Shown in pieces: positions 9,679-18,356 of a DNA stretch of 64,000 nt (position 1 is the first letter of the stretch; every line of letters starts with the position of its first letter). The notes beneath the pieces were generated by a model that saw nothing but the letters and a program-made list of their open reading frames with translations, searched no databases and was not told where the DNA came from. A program made the translations under genes and the position numbers. This DNA is from JALHMI01 sp964598535 (GTDB taxonomy: Bacteria; Planctomycetota; Planctomycetia; Pirellulales; PALSA-1355): NCBI GenBank assembly GCA_964598535.1, contig CAZRCI010000010.1:62001-126000 (forward strand). The letters are read 5' to 3'.

Positions 9679-9706
9679 AGTGTATTTTGGCCCCGGTACA
9701 AGTCAA
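9679..9706 (-). promoter_or_regulatory. Candidate promoter of the metal-efflux operon, with adjoining direct repeat
   Basis: On the minus strand TTGACT (9701-9706) is separated by 16 bases from TACACT (9679-9684). A 13-base direct repeat, GACACTCCAGGTG at 9655-9667 and GACACTCCAAGTG at 9670-9682 (plus-strand reading, one mismatch, 15 bases apart), overlaps the -10 side. This could be an operator for a metal-responsive regulator. No such regulator gene is seen nearby. Confidence 0.4.
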
Positions 9707-9779
9707 CTGTGCGTGATGGCGCCCTCGGCTGTGCGCGTGGGCACGACAGCGAGCCAGCTCTGGCGCATGATCGGCGGTT

Positions 9780-10643
9780 TCATGCTTCGTCGGCGAGTAT
9801 TTTTCGGGCTCGGACCAAGGCCTCTTGGCCGGCTTGGTCGACTTTGGGATAGCGTGGCTTGAGCATCGCCAGGCGCGCCGCGATCAGCCCCGAGACGACG
9901 GCCCGGGCGGCCCATTTTCGATCGGCCGGGACAACGTGCCAGGGGGCATGCTCGGTGCTGGTGTGGCTGAGCATTTCTTCAAAGGCATGCCGGTAGTCGT
10001 CCCACAAGGCGCGCTCGCGCACGTCCGCTTCGGAGAATTTCCAATTCTTGTCCGGCGAATCGAGACGCGCGAGAAACCGCTCTTTCTGCTCCTCCTTGGA
10101 GAGATGCAAAAAGCACTTGAGCACCGCAAAGCCATTCGCGGTGAGATACTCCTCGAAATAATTGATCGCGCGAAAGCGCTCGTGCCAGATGCGATCGTGC
10201 TTGAGCGCCGGCTCAAGATGCTCGTTGGCCAGCAAGTGCGGATGCACGCGCACCACCAGCACTTCTTCATAATGCGAACGGTTGAAGACGCCGATCATGC
10301 CGCGCTCGGGCAGAGCTTTCACATAACGCCATAAATAGTCATGGTTCAACTCCTCGGCCGAAGGCACCTTGAAACTCGTGACCCGAACGCCGGCTGGATT
10401 AACGCCGGTCAGGACGTGCTTGATCGTGCTATCTTTGCCCGAGGCATCGATCCCTTGCAGGATCACGAGCAATCCCTGAGTACCCTGAGCATAGAGTTTG
10501 GATTGCAACTCGGCGATGCTTTGCCGGTCGGCGGCGAGCTGTGCCTCGGCGGCCTCTTTGTCGGAGAATCCCGCCGAGTCACGCGTCGAGTAATCGCTTA
10601 AGCGGACCGAAGCGCGGGGTGGAACTCGAAATCGCTCGAGCAT
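9780..10643 (-). CDS. Polyphosphate kinase 2 family protein (PPK2)
   Basis: A 287-residue cytoplasmic kinase. The P-loop is GIDASGKDS (residues 64-72) and the PPK2 signature follows in VRVTSFKVPSAEELNHDYLW, FNRSHYEEVLVVRVHP and a later SPDKNWKFSEADVRERALWDDY block. These enzymes move phosphate between polyphosphate and nucleotides. The single-domain length and the HYEEVLVVRVHP form fit the class that phosphorylates ADP or AMP from polyphosphate. The start codon overlaps the stop codon of the upstream BtuF-like gene by one base (TGATG), which suggests translational coupling. Well supported as PPK2; substrate preference is unknown. Confidence 0.92.
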   Translation of the reverse strand: MLERFRVPPRASVRLSDYSTRDSAGFSDKEAAEAQLAADRQSIAELQSKLYAQGTQGLLVILQGIDASGKDSTIKHVLTGVNPAGVRVTSFKVPSAEELNHDYLWRYVKALPERGMIGVFNRSHYEEVLVVRVHPHLLANEHLEPALKHDRIWHERFRAINYFEEYLTANGFAVLKCFLHLSKEEQKERFLARLDSPDKNWKFSEADVRERALWDDYRHAFEEMLSHTSTEHAPWHVVPADRKWAARAVVSGLIAARLAMLKPRYPKVDQAGQEALVRARKILADEA

Positions 10644-11617
10644 CAGGAAGCCTCGGCCACGAGTTGATGATTTACGATGCGCACCCGCCGCCAGGCGGAG
10701 CCGGTCGTAGCGCCGGAGGCTGGAAACCGGTCGGGATGAAACAGGTGTGCCAGAATTTCGAGGCTGTCGACCAGCCGTGGCCCCGAGCGATTGAAATAGG
10801 CGTTGCCGTCAGCCGCGAACACGCGCCCGGAGCGCACCGCCGAGAGCGCGTTCCACCCGGGCCAATGCGGTAGGACCTGGGCTTCGACGATCGCCCGGTC
10901 CACATCGAACCCACACGGCATGATCACGATCACCTCGGGGTCGAACGAGACGATGTCCTCCCAGCGAGCGTAGCTGCTATGGCGACCATCGGAAGGAAGT
11001 CCGTCGATGCCCCCGGCCCAGCTTACGAGCTCGGGCGTCCAGTTGCCGGCCAGCATTGGCGGTTCGATCCATTCCAACAAGGCCACGCGCGGGCGAGCTT
11101 GCGCGGGAATCGCGGCCGTTCGCTCGCGCACGTTTGCGACTCGGGCTTCCAGCTCGATCACGACTTCCGTGGCTCGCTCGCCGACGCCCGCGGCGTCGCC
11201 GATCCGGCGAATATCGGCCAACACGTCCGCCAGCCGTAGCGGATTGAGCGCGATGATGTTAGCGCCCGCAAGGGAGGGAGTATCTCGTACCGCGGTCACG
11301 ACATCGTCGTAGCGCACGGCGCATACGTCGCACTGGGCCTGCGTGATGATCAAGTCGGGCGCAAGGCGAGCCAGCGCGTCGACGTCGATCGAATACAGCG
11401 CTTGCTGATCCGCGGCGAACTCGCGCACTTGCCGGTCGATCGCCTGACTTGCCGCCGTGGCGTTGACCAGCGAGCGTGTTAGCCGTGGAAGCTCGGCGAT
11501 CTCGGCCGGAAAGTCGCACTCGTGGCTCACGCCCACGACACGCTCGCCCAAGCCGAGCAGGAACAGGATTTCGGTCGCGCTTGAGATCAGCGATACGATA
11601 CGCTCGGGGGTGCTCAT
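10643..11617 (-). CDS. BtuF-like periplasmic-binding-fold protein without a signal peptide
   Basis: A 324-residue protein of the helical-backbone metal/cobalamin-binding class (BtuF/FecB type): RIVSLISSATEILFLLGLGERVVGVSHECDFP at the start, then LARLAPDLIITQAQCDVCAV and the C-terminal VSFDPEVIVIMPCGFDVD. The start at ATG 11617 gives MSTPERIVSLISS, with no export signal; the upstream frame to 11734 has no convincing signal peptide either. That is odd for a substrate-binding protein and suggests a cytoplasmic role. No BtuC or BtuD genes adjoin. It is coupled to the PPK2 gene by a one-base overlap. The ligand is unknown; cobalamin or a related cofactor is possible. Confidence 0.8.
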   Translation of the reverse strand: MSTPERIVSLISSATEILFLLGLGERVVGVSHECDFPAEIAELPRLTRSLVNATAASQAIDRQVREFAADQQALYSIDVDALARLAPDLIITQAQCDVCAVRYDDVVTAVRDTPSLAGANIIALNPLRLADVLADIRRIGDAAGVGERATEVVIELEARVANVRERTAAIPAQARPRVALLEWIEPPMLAGNWTPELVSWAGGIDGLPSDGRHSSYARWEDIVSFDPEVIVIMPCGFDVDRAIVEAQVLPHWPGWNALSAVRSGRVFAADGNAYFNRSGPRLVDSLEILAHLFHPDRFPASGATTGSAWRRVRIVNHQLVAEAS

Positions 11618-11830
11618 GCCGCGCAGCTTACCGCAGAGGCTCAAGAGGCTCAAGCTGGCGGGCGAGGGAATTCGAACGCGAGGGGTTTCGCCTTCGAGTT
11701 TCATGGGCAACCCGCATCTCCATTGATTGACCAACCCCGGGCTGGTTCCCTACGCTTTAGGGCGGACACGGTTGTCGGAGACGGCATTCATTTTCCGCGG
11801 GTTGCATAGAACGCATCGAAAGGCTTCACC

Positions 11831-13246
11831 ATGAAGATGTTTCTTGCCGGCGAGTGGCGTGAGAAGCCCGACCATATCAAGGTGCTCAGTCCTTACGACG
11901 GGACCGTGATCGATACGGTGCCCAAGGCCGATGCCGAGGACGTGGACCGAGCGCTCGCCGGGGCGGTTGCCGGCGCCGCGGCGATGCGAGCGATGCCTGG
12001 CTACGAGCGATTCAAAATCTTGCGCCGCGCGGCGGATTTGATCGGCGAGCGGAGCGAATCGCTCGGGCGACTGATCAGCACCGAGGAGGGAAAGACACTC
12101 GCCGAGGGAATTTTCGAGGCGACCCGCGCTCAGGAGACGATGGAGCTTTCGGCCGAGGAGGCCAAACGCATCGGGGGTGAGACATTGCCGCTCGACGGAG
12201 CGCCTGGCGGCAGCGGCAAGCTCGGCTTCACGCTGCGCGTACCGTGCGGCGTGGTGGCGGCCATCTCGCCGTTCAACTTTCCGCTGAACCTGGTGTGCCA
12301 CAAGGTTGGGCCCGCGCTGGCGGCTGGCAACGCCGTGGTGCTCAAGCCGGCCAGCGACACGCCGCTGTCGGCGCTCGCACTCGTTGAGATTCTGCTCGAA
12401 GCCGGTCTACCGCCCGAGGCGCTCGCCTGCGTCACGGGTTCCGGCGGAACGATCGGCGACGCCCTGGCCGGTGATGCTCGCGTGCGAAAGATCAGCTTCA
12501 CGGGCAGCCGCGACGTGGGCGCGCACATCGTCAAAGTCGCCGGGCTGAAGAAGGTCACGATGGAACTCGGCTCGAACAGCCCGGTGATCGTGATGCCCGA
12601 CGCGGACCTGAGCAAGGTGGCCGAGGCAATCGTCGCGACCGGCTATTCGAACGCCGGCCAGGTGTGCATCTCCACGCAACGGGTGATCGTCTTCGACAAG
12701 ATTTACGAAGACCTGATCGATTTGCTGGGCAAGAAGGTGGCCGCCCTGGCGACGGGCAATCCACTCGACGAACGCACCCAGATGGGACCGATGATTCGCG
12801 AGTCGGACGCAGAGCGAGTCGGCGCATGGATTGAAGAGGCCGTGGCCGGCGGCGCCAGGCTGGTGGCCGGAGGCCGGCGCTCGGGCACGATGTTCGAGCC
12901 GACGCTGCTGGCTGATGTCGATCCACGGATGCGCGTCAGCCGCGAGGAACTGTTTGGTCCCGCGGTGGCCGTCACGCGGGCCTCGTCGATCGATGAAGCC
13001 ATCCGGTTGGCGAACGATACGTCCTATGGCCTGGCGGCGGGCATCTTTACCGAGAACCTCAATCACGCGATGCAGTTTGCCCGGCACGTGGACAGCGGCA
13101 ACCTGCACATCAATTGGGGGCCACAGTGGCGGGCCGACTTGATGCCCTATGGCGGGCTGAAAGACAGCGGCTTTGGCAAGGAAGGCCCCAAGTACGCCGT
13201 ACGCGAAATGACCGAGCTCAAGACGGTCGTCGTGCACGGCGTGTGA
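11831..13246 (+). CDS. NAD(P)-dependent aldehyde dehydrogenase
   Basis: A 471-residue member of the ALDH superfamily, full length. It shows the cofactor-binding ISPFNFPLNL and LKPASDTPLSA blocks, FTGSRDVG, the general base Glu in VTMELGSNSP (E245) and the catalytic Cys in NAGQVCIS (C279). The C-terminus carries EELFGPAVAVTRASS and YGLAAGIFTENL. It oxidises an aldehyde to the acid or acyl product. The SNSPVIVM variant and size resemble non-phosphorylating glyceraldehyde-3-phosphate, lactaldehyde or succinate-semialdehyde dehydrogenases, but the substrate cannot be fixed. It stands alone and diverges from the BtuF/PPK2 pair. Confidence 0.92.
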   Translation: MKMFLAGEWREKPDHIKVLSPYDGTVIDTVPKADAEDVDRALAGAVAGAAAMRAMPGYERFKILRRAADLIGERSESLGRLISTEEGKTLAEGIFEATRAQETMELSAEEAKRIGGETLPLDGAPGGSGKLGFTLRVPCGVVAAISPFNFPLNLVCHKVGPALAAGNAVVLKPASDTPLSALALVEILLEAGLPPEALACVTGSGGTIGDALAGDARVRKISFTGSRDVGAHIVKVAGLKKVTMELGSNSPVIVMPDADLSKVAEAIVATGYSNAGQVCISTQRVIVFDKIYEDLIDLLGKKVAALATGNPLDERTQMGPMIRESDAERVGAWIEEAVAGGARLVAGGRRSGTMFEPTLLADVDPRMRVSREELFGPAVAVTRASSIDEAIRLANDTSYGLAAGIFTENLNHAMQFARHVDSGNLHINWGPQWRADLMPYGGLKDSGFGKEGPKYAVREMTELKTVVVHGV

Positions 13247-13318
13247 TGGTCGGGGGCTCGCGCATCTTCGTCGCCACCGAAAGGCCCATCACCGCCGGGC
13301 CACGCGGCAGCGCCCGGG

Positions 13319-14890
13319 CTATTGCTTGGTCGGATCGTTCGCGGCGGCTTCCTCGGCCTCGCGCGCGGCCCGGGCTTCCGCGGCCGTCATTTCACCGCGA
13401 TTGATGGCCAGCTTGTCGACCACGTCTTGCAACACGAACGGCTGCGGCAATGGTTTGTCGTTCTGGGCCAGCACGCTCTTGTAGTTGTCGACATAAGTCG
13501 CCAGCTCGTCGACGGTATTCACCTGGTCGAGCAACACCGGATAGGTGTCGAGCACCTTGCGCCAGCTTTGTAGACCGGCCTCGTACAACTCGAGCGCTTT
13601 GACGATCTCGGCACGGCGGAACGCGTCGTCCGCATCGTAGAGCTGCTTGCGGGCGGTGAGTACTTCCTCGGTCGGTTCGATTTGGCAGCGGAGCTTCCAA
13701 TAGTCGTAGTTCACCACGCCGCGATCGACATCGATATTGCGGGCCATCTCGTCGGCAAAGGTGGCGTCGTCGGCGGCTTTGAGCGCGGCGGCGCGGTTCT
13801 CGCCCTGAACTCGCTCCGCGACTTCCTGGTGGGTTGGCGCGATGGAATACTCCAGGTACGACCGCTGCTGGGCTTTTTCTCGGGAGAGGTTTTCCGCGCT
13901 GGTTTCAAACAGCCTGCGATCCTTGTCCGGCAGCTTGGCGATCTTTTCCTGCAAGATGGTATTGCGGGTTCCCTCGGGCGCATATTGGTCGAGCACCGCT
14001 TGTGCTTTTTTCGAACGTTCCTGATAGCCCTCCAACTCGCTAAGCCTGGCGAACATGCTCATTTGCGAGGGAAGGTCGCGGTTCGAGTATTCGTTCCAGC
14101 TTATGGCCGCCCGGCGCCAGGCCTCCTTGGCCACTTCGCCGAAGACCCCTTCTTCTTCGATCGCCTCGGCATAGTTGATCAGACACATCACCGGGTGGGA
14201 GTAGAACAGCAGCGGCGCCTCGCCGCGGAGGGGTACGCCCTCGGCCACGGCGTCTTCGGCCTTGAGCATCCATTCGCGACCAACGAGCCAGTTGTCCCGC
14301 TGGGCCTTGGGCCGATCTCCGTGAAAGTCGTCATCGTCGCGGAACAACTGCCGGAAGAAGAGCTTTTCGTCCGCGCGGCCGATCTTGTTGGCGATCGTAT
14401 AGCCGACTTTGGAGAGCAGTTGCGGCTCCTTGGAGTTATATTCGTTGCCCTCTTTAAGAAAGTCGATTCCGCGGATGACCCAGTAGTAACGGTCATGGTA
14501 GTCGTCGAACTGAACCGAGATGTTGTACGACAGGTTCCAGCCCTGGAAGATCCACACGCTCACGAAGTTTGGCTGTAGGCGGGCGATCTGTTCGAGCGTG
14601 GCGGACAGGTTTACCCAATCCTCGTTCTTGTGGTACTGATTGGCCTTGTCCCACAGCAGGTTGGCCGCAACGCCGCGCATGCCGAGCGTGGCCAGTTTGA
14701 TGGTTTCGCTGGCGGGGTCGATCTCGCCAAGCTGGGCCTGGCTCAGACGGTAGTCGGCGCGCATCTGCGCGAGCTTGCCGCCCTTCGATTTGGTGGTCTC
14801 GGGCTGGCTGAGCCAGGACAACGGAATCAGCAGCGCCGCGATGATCGAGGCATACACGATCTTGCGAATAAAACGACCGCGCTGGTTCAT
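13319..14890 (-). CDS. Membrane-anchored TPR-like protein of the ABC exporter operon
   Basis: A 523-residue protein with one N-terminal TM helix (IVYASIIAALLIPLSWL) and a long, mainly helical soluble region. Features are QLGEIDPASETIKLATLGMRGVAANLLWDKANQYHKNEDWVNL and LEQIARLQPNFVSVWIFQGWNLSYNIS, which look like TPR-type helices. The C-terminus is acidic and Ala/Glu-rich. It overlaps the preceding ABC permease gene by four bases (ATGA), so it is translated with it. I do not recognise a named family; similar proteins follow ABC-2 permeases in planctomycetes, by memory. A role as a partner of the exporter is inferred from gene order. Confidence 0.8.
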   Translation of the reverse strand: MNQRGRFIRKIVYASIIAALLIPLSWLSQPETTKSKGGKLAQMRADYRLSQAQLGEIDPASETIKLATLGMRGVAANLLWDKANQYHKNEDWVNLSATLEQIARLQPNFVSVWIFQGWNLSYNISVQFDDYHDRYYWVIRGIDFLKEGNEYNSKEPQLLSKVGYTIANKIGRADEKLFFRQLFRDDDDFHGDRPKAQRDNWLVGREWMLKAEDAVAEGVPLRGEAPLLFYSHPVMCLINYAEAIEEEGVFGEVAKEAWRRAAISWNEYSNRDLPSQMSMFARLSELEGYQERSKKAQAVLDQYAPEGTRNTILQEKIAKLPDKDRRLFETSAENLSREKAQQRSYLEYSIAPTHQEVAERVQGENRAAALKAADDATFADEMARNIDVDRGVVNYDYWKLRCQIEPTEEVLTARKQLYDADDAFRRAEIVKALELYEAGLQSWRKVLDTYPVLLDQVNTVDELATYVDNYKSVLAQNDKPLPQPFVLQDVVDKLAINRGEMTAAEARAAREAEEAAANDPTKQ

Positions 14891-16677
14891 CGCGCAACCT
14901 CCCGCGTTCTTAAGAAGAAGTATCCGATCGCAAACATCGCGGCCACGAAACCGAGCGCCGAAAAGACCTGCACCAGCACCAGGTCGCCCGGCACGTCAAA
15001 ACCGTGGGCTACATAGTTTACGTTGTCGAACTGGCCGAAGTTTGGCACCAGGCCGACGACCGTGGTCAGTACGGTCATAAACACGGCGTCAGCGGCCTTG
15101 ATCACGTCGGTGGTCAGCCCCGGCTCAAGCGGCACGGTGACATTCATCTGGTGGATCGTGCGGACGAACGACTCGACCGGGCCGCCGCCTTCGACCGTGC
15201 CCTGGGCGACGCCGAGGATGAAGGCCGTGTTGGTGCCCATCACCAAGGCCGCCAGGGTTGCCAGCATCGCCACCGGACCGCTCAAGAACGTGCTGAACAT
15301 CACGCCGAACGACGTGACCAGGAGCATGCGAACCCAGATCCCGAGGAAGCCTTTAACGAAGTTCGCCGTGAACGAGGCGTCGCGCGCCCGCAGATACAAA
15401 TCGGCCTCGGCCACGCCGAAATACTGGGCCGAGTCGAGGCACTGGACCTCGATTTCGAGCTCGCCGTTCGGCGCCAAATCTTTGAACAAATCGATCGTTT
15501 GGCCCGTGTTGTCGCGCAGCGTCCGCGGAATCCGAATCTGATCGATCGTCATGTCCTTGGCGGAGAAGATTTCCAGGCCGCTGTGCAGGCCCGTGTTGCG
15601 CGGGTTGCGGAGCACGAGGCTTCCGCGGATGCCTTTGTCGATCTCACCCTTGTGCGAGCGAAACACGCGGATGACCATTTCGATCGGCAGCCCGTCGGGA
15701 AACCGTTCGGGCGTGACGTCGGTAAACTTCCAGATGGCCGCGGCGAGCGTCGCGCCTTCGATAAAGCTGCGGTATTTGGATTCTTTGCCGACGCTGATGC
15801 CGCGCGTGGCGCCCCGGCCGCTACGGTCTTTGAAACGCAACTCGCCATAGGCCGGCACGCGGGCCATGAGCATGTCGCGCGGCGGGCCGAGCCGGTAGCT
15901 GATTTCGCCGCCGTTTTCCACTCGATCTACCGCATGCCAATGTCCGTGGACAACGTCGGTGGCGCCCCGGCCATCGGCGTCGATCTCCACCTTGTGGCGG
16001 TGATTCTGCGAGAGGCTGGTGCGGCCGGTCAAGCCGCCGTCGGGGGAATCGGCGTTCTCGACGAGCGAAGCCACCTCGACGTCGTGCTCGTGGTTCAGCA
16101 AGCGCACGACAAAGAAGTAGCTGAAGACGCCCATGATCAGCAGCATCAGCGTGCCGATGAAGGCGAACCCCAGAATGCGGCCGAGCACGATCTCGCCGGG
16201 CCGCACCGGTTTGGTGACGATCGTATAGATGGTCTTGGTTTTGATATCCGCCGGCAGGCTGAACACGCTCAGAAACAGCGACATCAGCAGCACGAGATAC
16301 GTGGTCGCCGTGAGCACGAAACTCAAATACAGCGTAGCTGGATCGTTCGTATTGGTGTCCAGGAACCAGCCGGCAAAGAGCAGGATCAAGAGAAACACGG
16401 CAAAGCCGACGAGCACCCGGCGGCGGAGCGACTCCTGCACGGCCAGCCAAGCCAACGCGAGCACGCGCCGCGGCGAGATCGACACCAGATCGAGCACTCC
16501 GCGTTTCATCATCTTGAACGTCATATCGCCCGCGGCGAGCGGGCCGTAGCGAAAGACCGCCAGCAGAAATCCGCCGACCAGGGCGATCAAGGCCAGCACC
16601 GCCGCCATTTGCACGAAGGACAGCAGCGCCGGCCAGATCCAATCGGCGAATACCGGCGGTTCGAACTCACGTACCAT
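14887..16677 (-). CDS. ABC-2-type transporter permease with large extracytoplasmic insert
   Basis: A 596-residue integral membrane protein. It has TM segments near residues 12-40 (LLSFVQMAAVLALIALVGGF) and 80-140 (LVGFAVFLLILLFAGWFL, FVLTATTYLVLLMSLFLSVF), the conserved TKTIYTIVTKPVRPGEIVLGRILG segment of ABC-2 permeases, a large polar middle region of about 230 residues rich in beta-strand patterns, and a final TM bundle (FSALGFVAAMFAIGYFFL). The family pattern resembles NosY-like permeases. It pairs with the ATPase encoded 60 bases upstream and with the TPR-like protein downstream (four-base overlap). The exported substrate is unknown. Confidence 0.85.
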   Translation of the reverse strand: MVREFEPPVFADWIWPALLSFVQMAAVLALIALVGGFLLAVFRYGPLAAGDMTFKMMKRGVLDLVSISPRRVLALAWLAVQESLRRRVLVGFAVFLLILLFAGWFLDTNTNDPATLYLSFVLTATTYLVLLMSLFLSVFSLPADIKTKTIYTIVTKPVRPGEIVLGRILGFAFIGTLMLLIMGVFSYFFVVRLLNHEHDVEVASLVENADSPDGGLTGRTSLSQNHRHKVEIDADGRGATDVVHGHWHAVDRVENGGEISYRLGPPRDMLMARVPAYGELRFKDRSGRGATRGISVGKESKYRSFIEGATLAAAIWKFTDVTPERFPDGLPIEMVIRVFRSHKGEIDKGIRGSLVLRNPRNTGLHSGLEIFSAKDMTIDQIRIPRTLRDNTGQTIDLFKDLAPNGELEIEVQCLDSAQYFGVAEADLYLRARDASFTANFVKGFLGIWVRMLLVTSFGVMFSTFLSGPVAMLATLAALVMGTNTAFILGVAQGTVEGGGPVESFVRTIHQMNVTVPLEPGLTTDVIKAADAVFMTVLTTVVGLVPNFGQFDNVNYVAHGFDVPGDLVLVQVFSALGFVAAMFAIGYFFLRTREVAR

Positions 16678-16737
16678 GAGGAAGACTCGATCTGTCGCGG
16701 AGGAGGGTGGGCTGGGTCAATCGCGCGCCGCGCGGAC

Positions 16738-17625
16738 TTAAGAATCTTGTTCCTGCTTGGCACGCCGTCCCGGGCGGGCTTCGCTGTCGCGGACAATCGA
16801 CAGGAACAGGTCTTCGAGCGTCGTGGTCGGATTGTCCATCGCGAGCACCGTGCCCTGATGGCGCTCGATGACCGCCCGCAGCTCGGCCTGCGCTTCGGCG
16901 CTGAGTCCCTTGGCTCGAATCTCGGTTTCGTCGCGGACTTTGAGCAGGCTGTCCACGCGGCCCAGCTCTTTGAGCTCACCCTGGTGCAAGATCGCGATGC
17001 GGTCGCAGACGTCCTGTACGTCGGCCAAGAGGTGGCTGCTCATCAGCACCGTCTTGCCCTCGGCCTTGAGCCGCAGAATGAGGTCTTTGATCTCACGCGT
17101 GCCGATCGGGTCCAGACCGCTCGTGGGCTCGTCGAGCAGGATCAGCTCGGGATCGTTGATGAGCGCCTGGGCCAACCCAATGCGGCGGGCCATGCCCTTG
17201 GAGTACTCTTTGAGCTGGCGGCGCTTGTCTTTGTTGAGCCCGACCATGGTGATCAGCTCGGCGGCCCTTTGCTTACGCACCTTGGCCGGCATGTCGAACA
17301 GCCGGCCGTAAAAGTCGAGCGTCTCCTCGGCATTGAGGAAGCGATAGAGATACGACTCTTCGGGCAGATAGCCCAACCGTTCGTTCTTCGAAACGTCGGT
17401 CGCTTCTTTGCCGAAGACCAGGGCCTGGCCGCTGGTCGGAAAGAGCAGCCCCAAAAGAAGCTTCATGGTGGTCGTCTTACCCGAGCCGTTGGGGCCCAGC
17501 AGGCCGAAGATCTCGCCGCGCCGGATTTCGAGATCCAGGGCCTTCAGGGCGCGAACTTTTTGGCGTCCCCAAAAATCGCGGTAAACCTTGCTCAGGTTGC
17601 GCGTCTCGACAATGACTTCCGACAT
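16738..17625 (-). CDS. ABC transporter ATP-binding protein
   Basis: A 295-residue ATPase with Walker A GPNGSGKTT (residues 44-52), Q-loop region GYLPEESYLYRFL, ABC signature YSKGMARR (141-148), Walker B LILLDEPTSG (161-170) and switch His in MSSHLLADVQDVCDR. Residues beyond 230 form a C-terminal extension typical of ABC-2 exporters. It is the first gene of a leftward three-gene operon with the permease and the membrane-anchored TPR-like protein. It energises export of an unknown substrate from the cytoplasmic face. Confidence 0.94.
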   Translation of the reverse strand: MSEVIVETRNLSKVYRDFWGRQKVRALKALDLEIRRGEIFGLLGPNGSGKTTTMKLLLGLLFPTSGQALVFGKEATDVSKNERLGYLPEESYLYRFLNAEETLDFYGRLFDMPAKVRKQRAAELITMVGLNKDKRRQLKEYSKGMARRIGLAQALINDPELILLDEPTSGLDPIGTREIKDLILRLKAEGKTVLMSSHLLADVQDVCDRIAILHQGELKELGRVDSLLKVRDETEIRAKGLSAEAQAELRAVIERHQGTVLAMDNPTTTLEDLFLSIVRDSEARPGRRAKQEQDS

Positions 17626-18121
17626 GCGGATTCCTTATCAGGTCTAAGGGCCGGTTTTGACGTGACGTGCGTCTTGCCCGTTCGGCAATCCGCGACATCC
17701 AACCGTTGCTCGGTGAAACTGGTGCTAGGGCTCTTGGGTCCGACGTGTTTAAGTACCGGCGACCGCCGTTGCGACAGGGAGGCCGGCGACCGTGATGCCG
17801 CACCTTTTCCGCTCGTGGGCCGGGCAGGCCCTCGTTCCGATACGTCGCACGCCGTCTGATGGTTCGCCGCGCAACGCCGCTTCGGCCCCCTCGTTGGGCA
17901 ACCGAATCGAAACGCTCAAAACCTTACTATACATCAGCCACGAAAGGACTTGCAAGCTGCCGAAAAGACGGGTGGCGTCCTAAAAGCGTGTTGCTGGAAG
18001 GGGAAGTTTAGGGTGGCTGAATGGCATGCCCAGAGCGTAGCGATGGGCGTGGTAAGGTGATTTCGTTGAAAAACGGCGGGGCGCGTCCCTGGCTGGTTTT
18101 CCACGCCCTTCGTTTTCACTC
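17626..18121. other. Intergenic region, no gene seen
   Basis: About 500 bases upstream of the ABC ATPase. No open frame with plausible codon use was found. The promoter of the leftward ABC operon must lie here, but I could not pick a convincing -35/-10 pair. Confidence 0.5.
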
Positions 18122-18264
18122 ATGGATGCCACCCTCGGCGCTTTTCTGTATTCCAACATTCCAACGGTACGATCCTGAATCTCGGTAGGCTTGGCGGCTG
18201 GGCCAGTTACGTCTGGGGCATCAACAATACCGGGACCAATGACTTCCCCGGGGCGTTGGAGTAA
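18122..18264 (+). pseudogene. HAF-repeat protein remnant with frameshift
   Basis: Two reading frames together spell the repeat of the planctomycete 'HAF family' of extracellular repeat proteins. Frame one gives LGAFLYSN (18133-18156); the frame then shifts, and the second gives NGTILNLGRLGG, WASYVWGINNTG, ending at TAA 18262-18264. The family pattern is roughly HAFLYSNG.M.DLGTLGG.S.AYGINN.G. Neither frame can make a whole protein, there is no start region, and nothing recognisable follows, so this is a decayed 3' piece left between the ABC operon and folC. The family assignment is from pattern recognition only. Confidence 0.6.
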
Positions 18265-18356
18265 ACTTCATCGCACGGTCTTGTGGGAGTCCCCTTCAAA
18301 GGCTTGTGCCGACCATTCTGCTGCTCCCTTTGCTGGTTCAGGCCCATTCGCCGCCG

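Noticed and set aside
15004..17859. A 951-residue plus-strand frame
   Set aside because: It is exactly antisense to the ABC permease and ATPase, which have full family motifs; long antisense frames are expected at this GC content.
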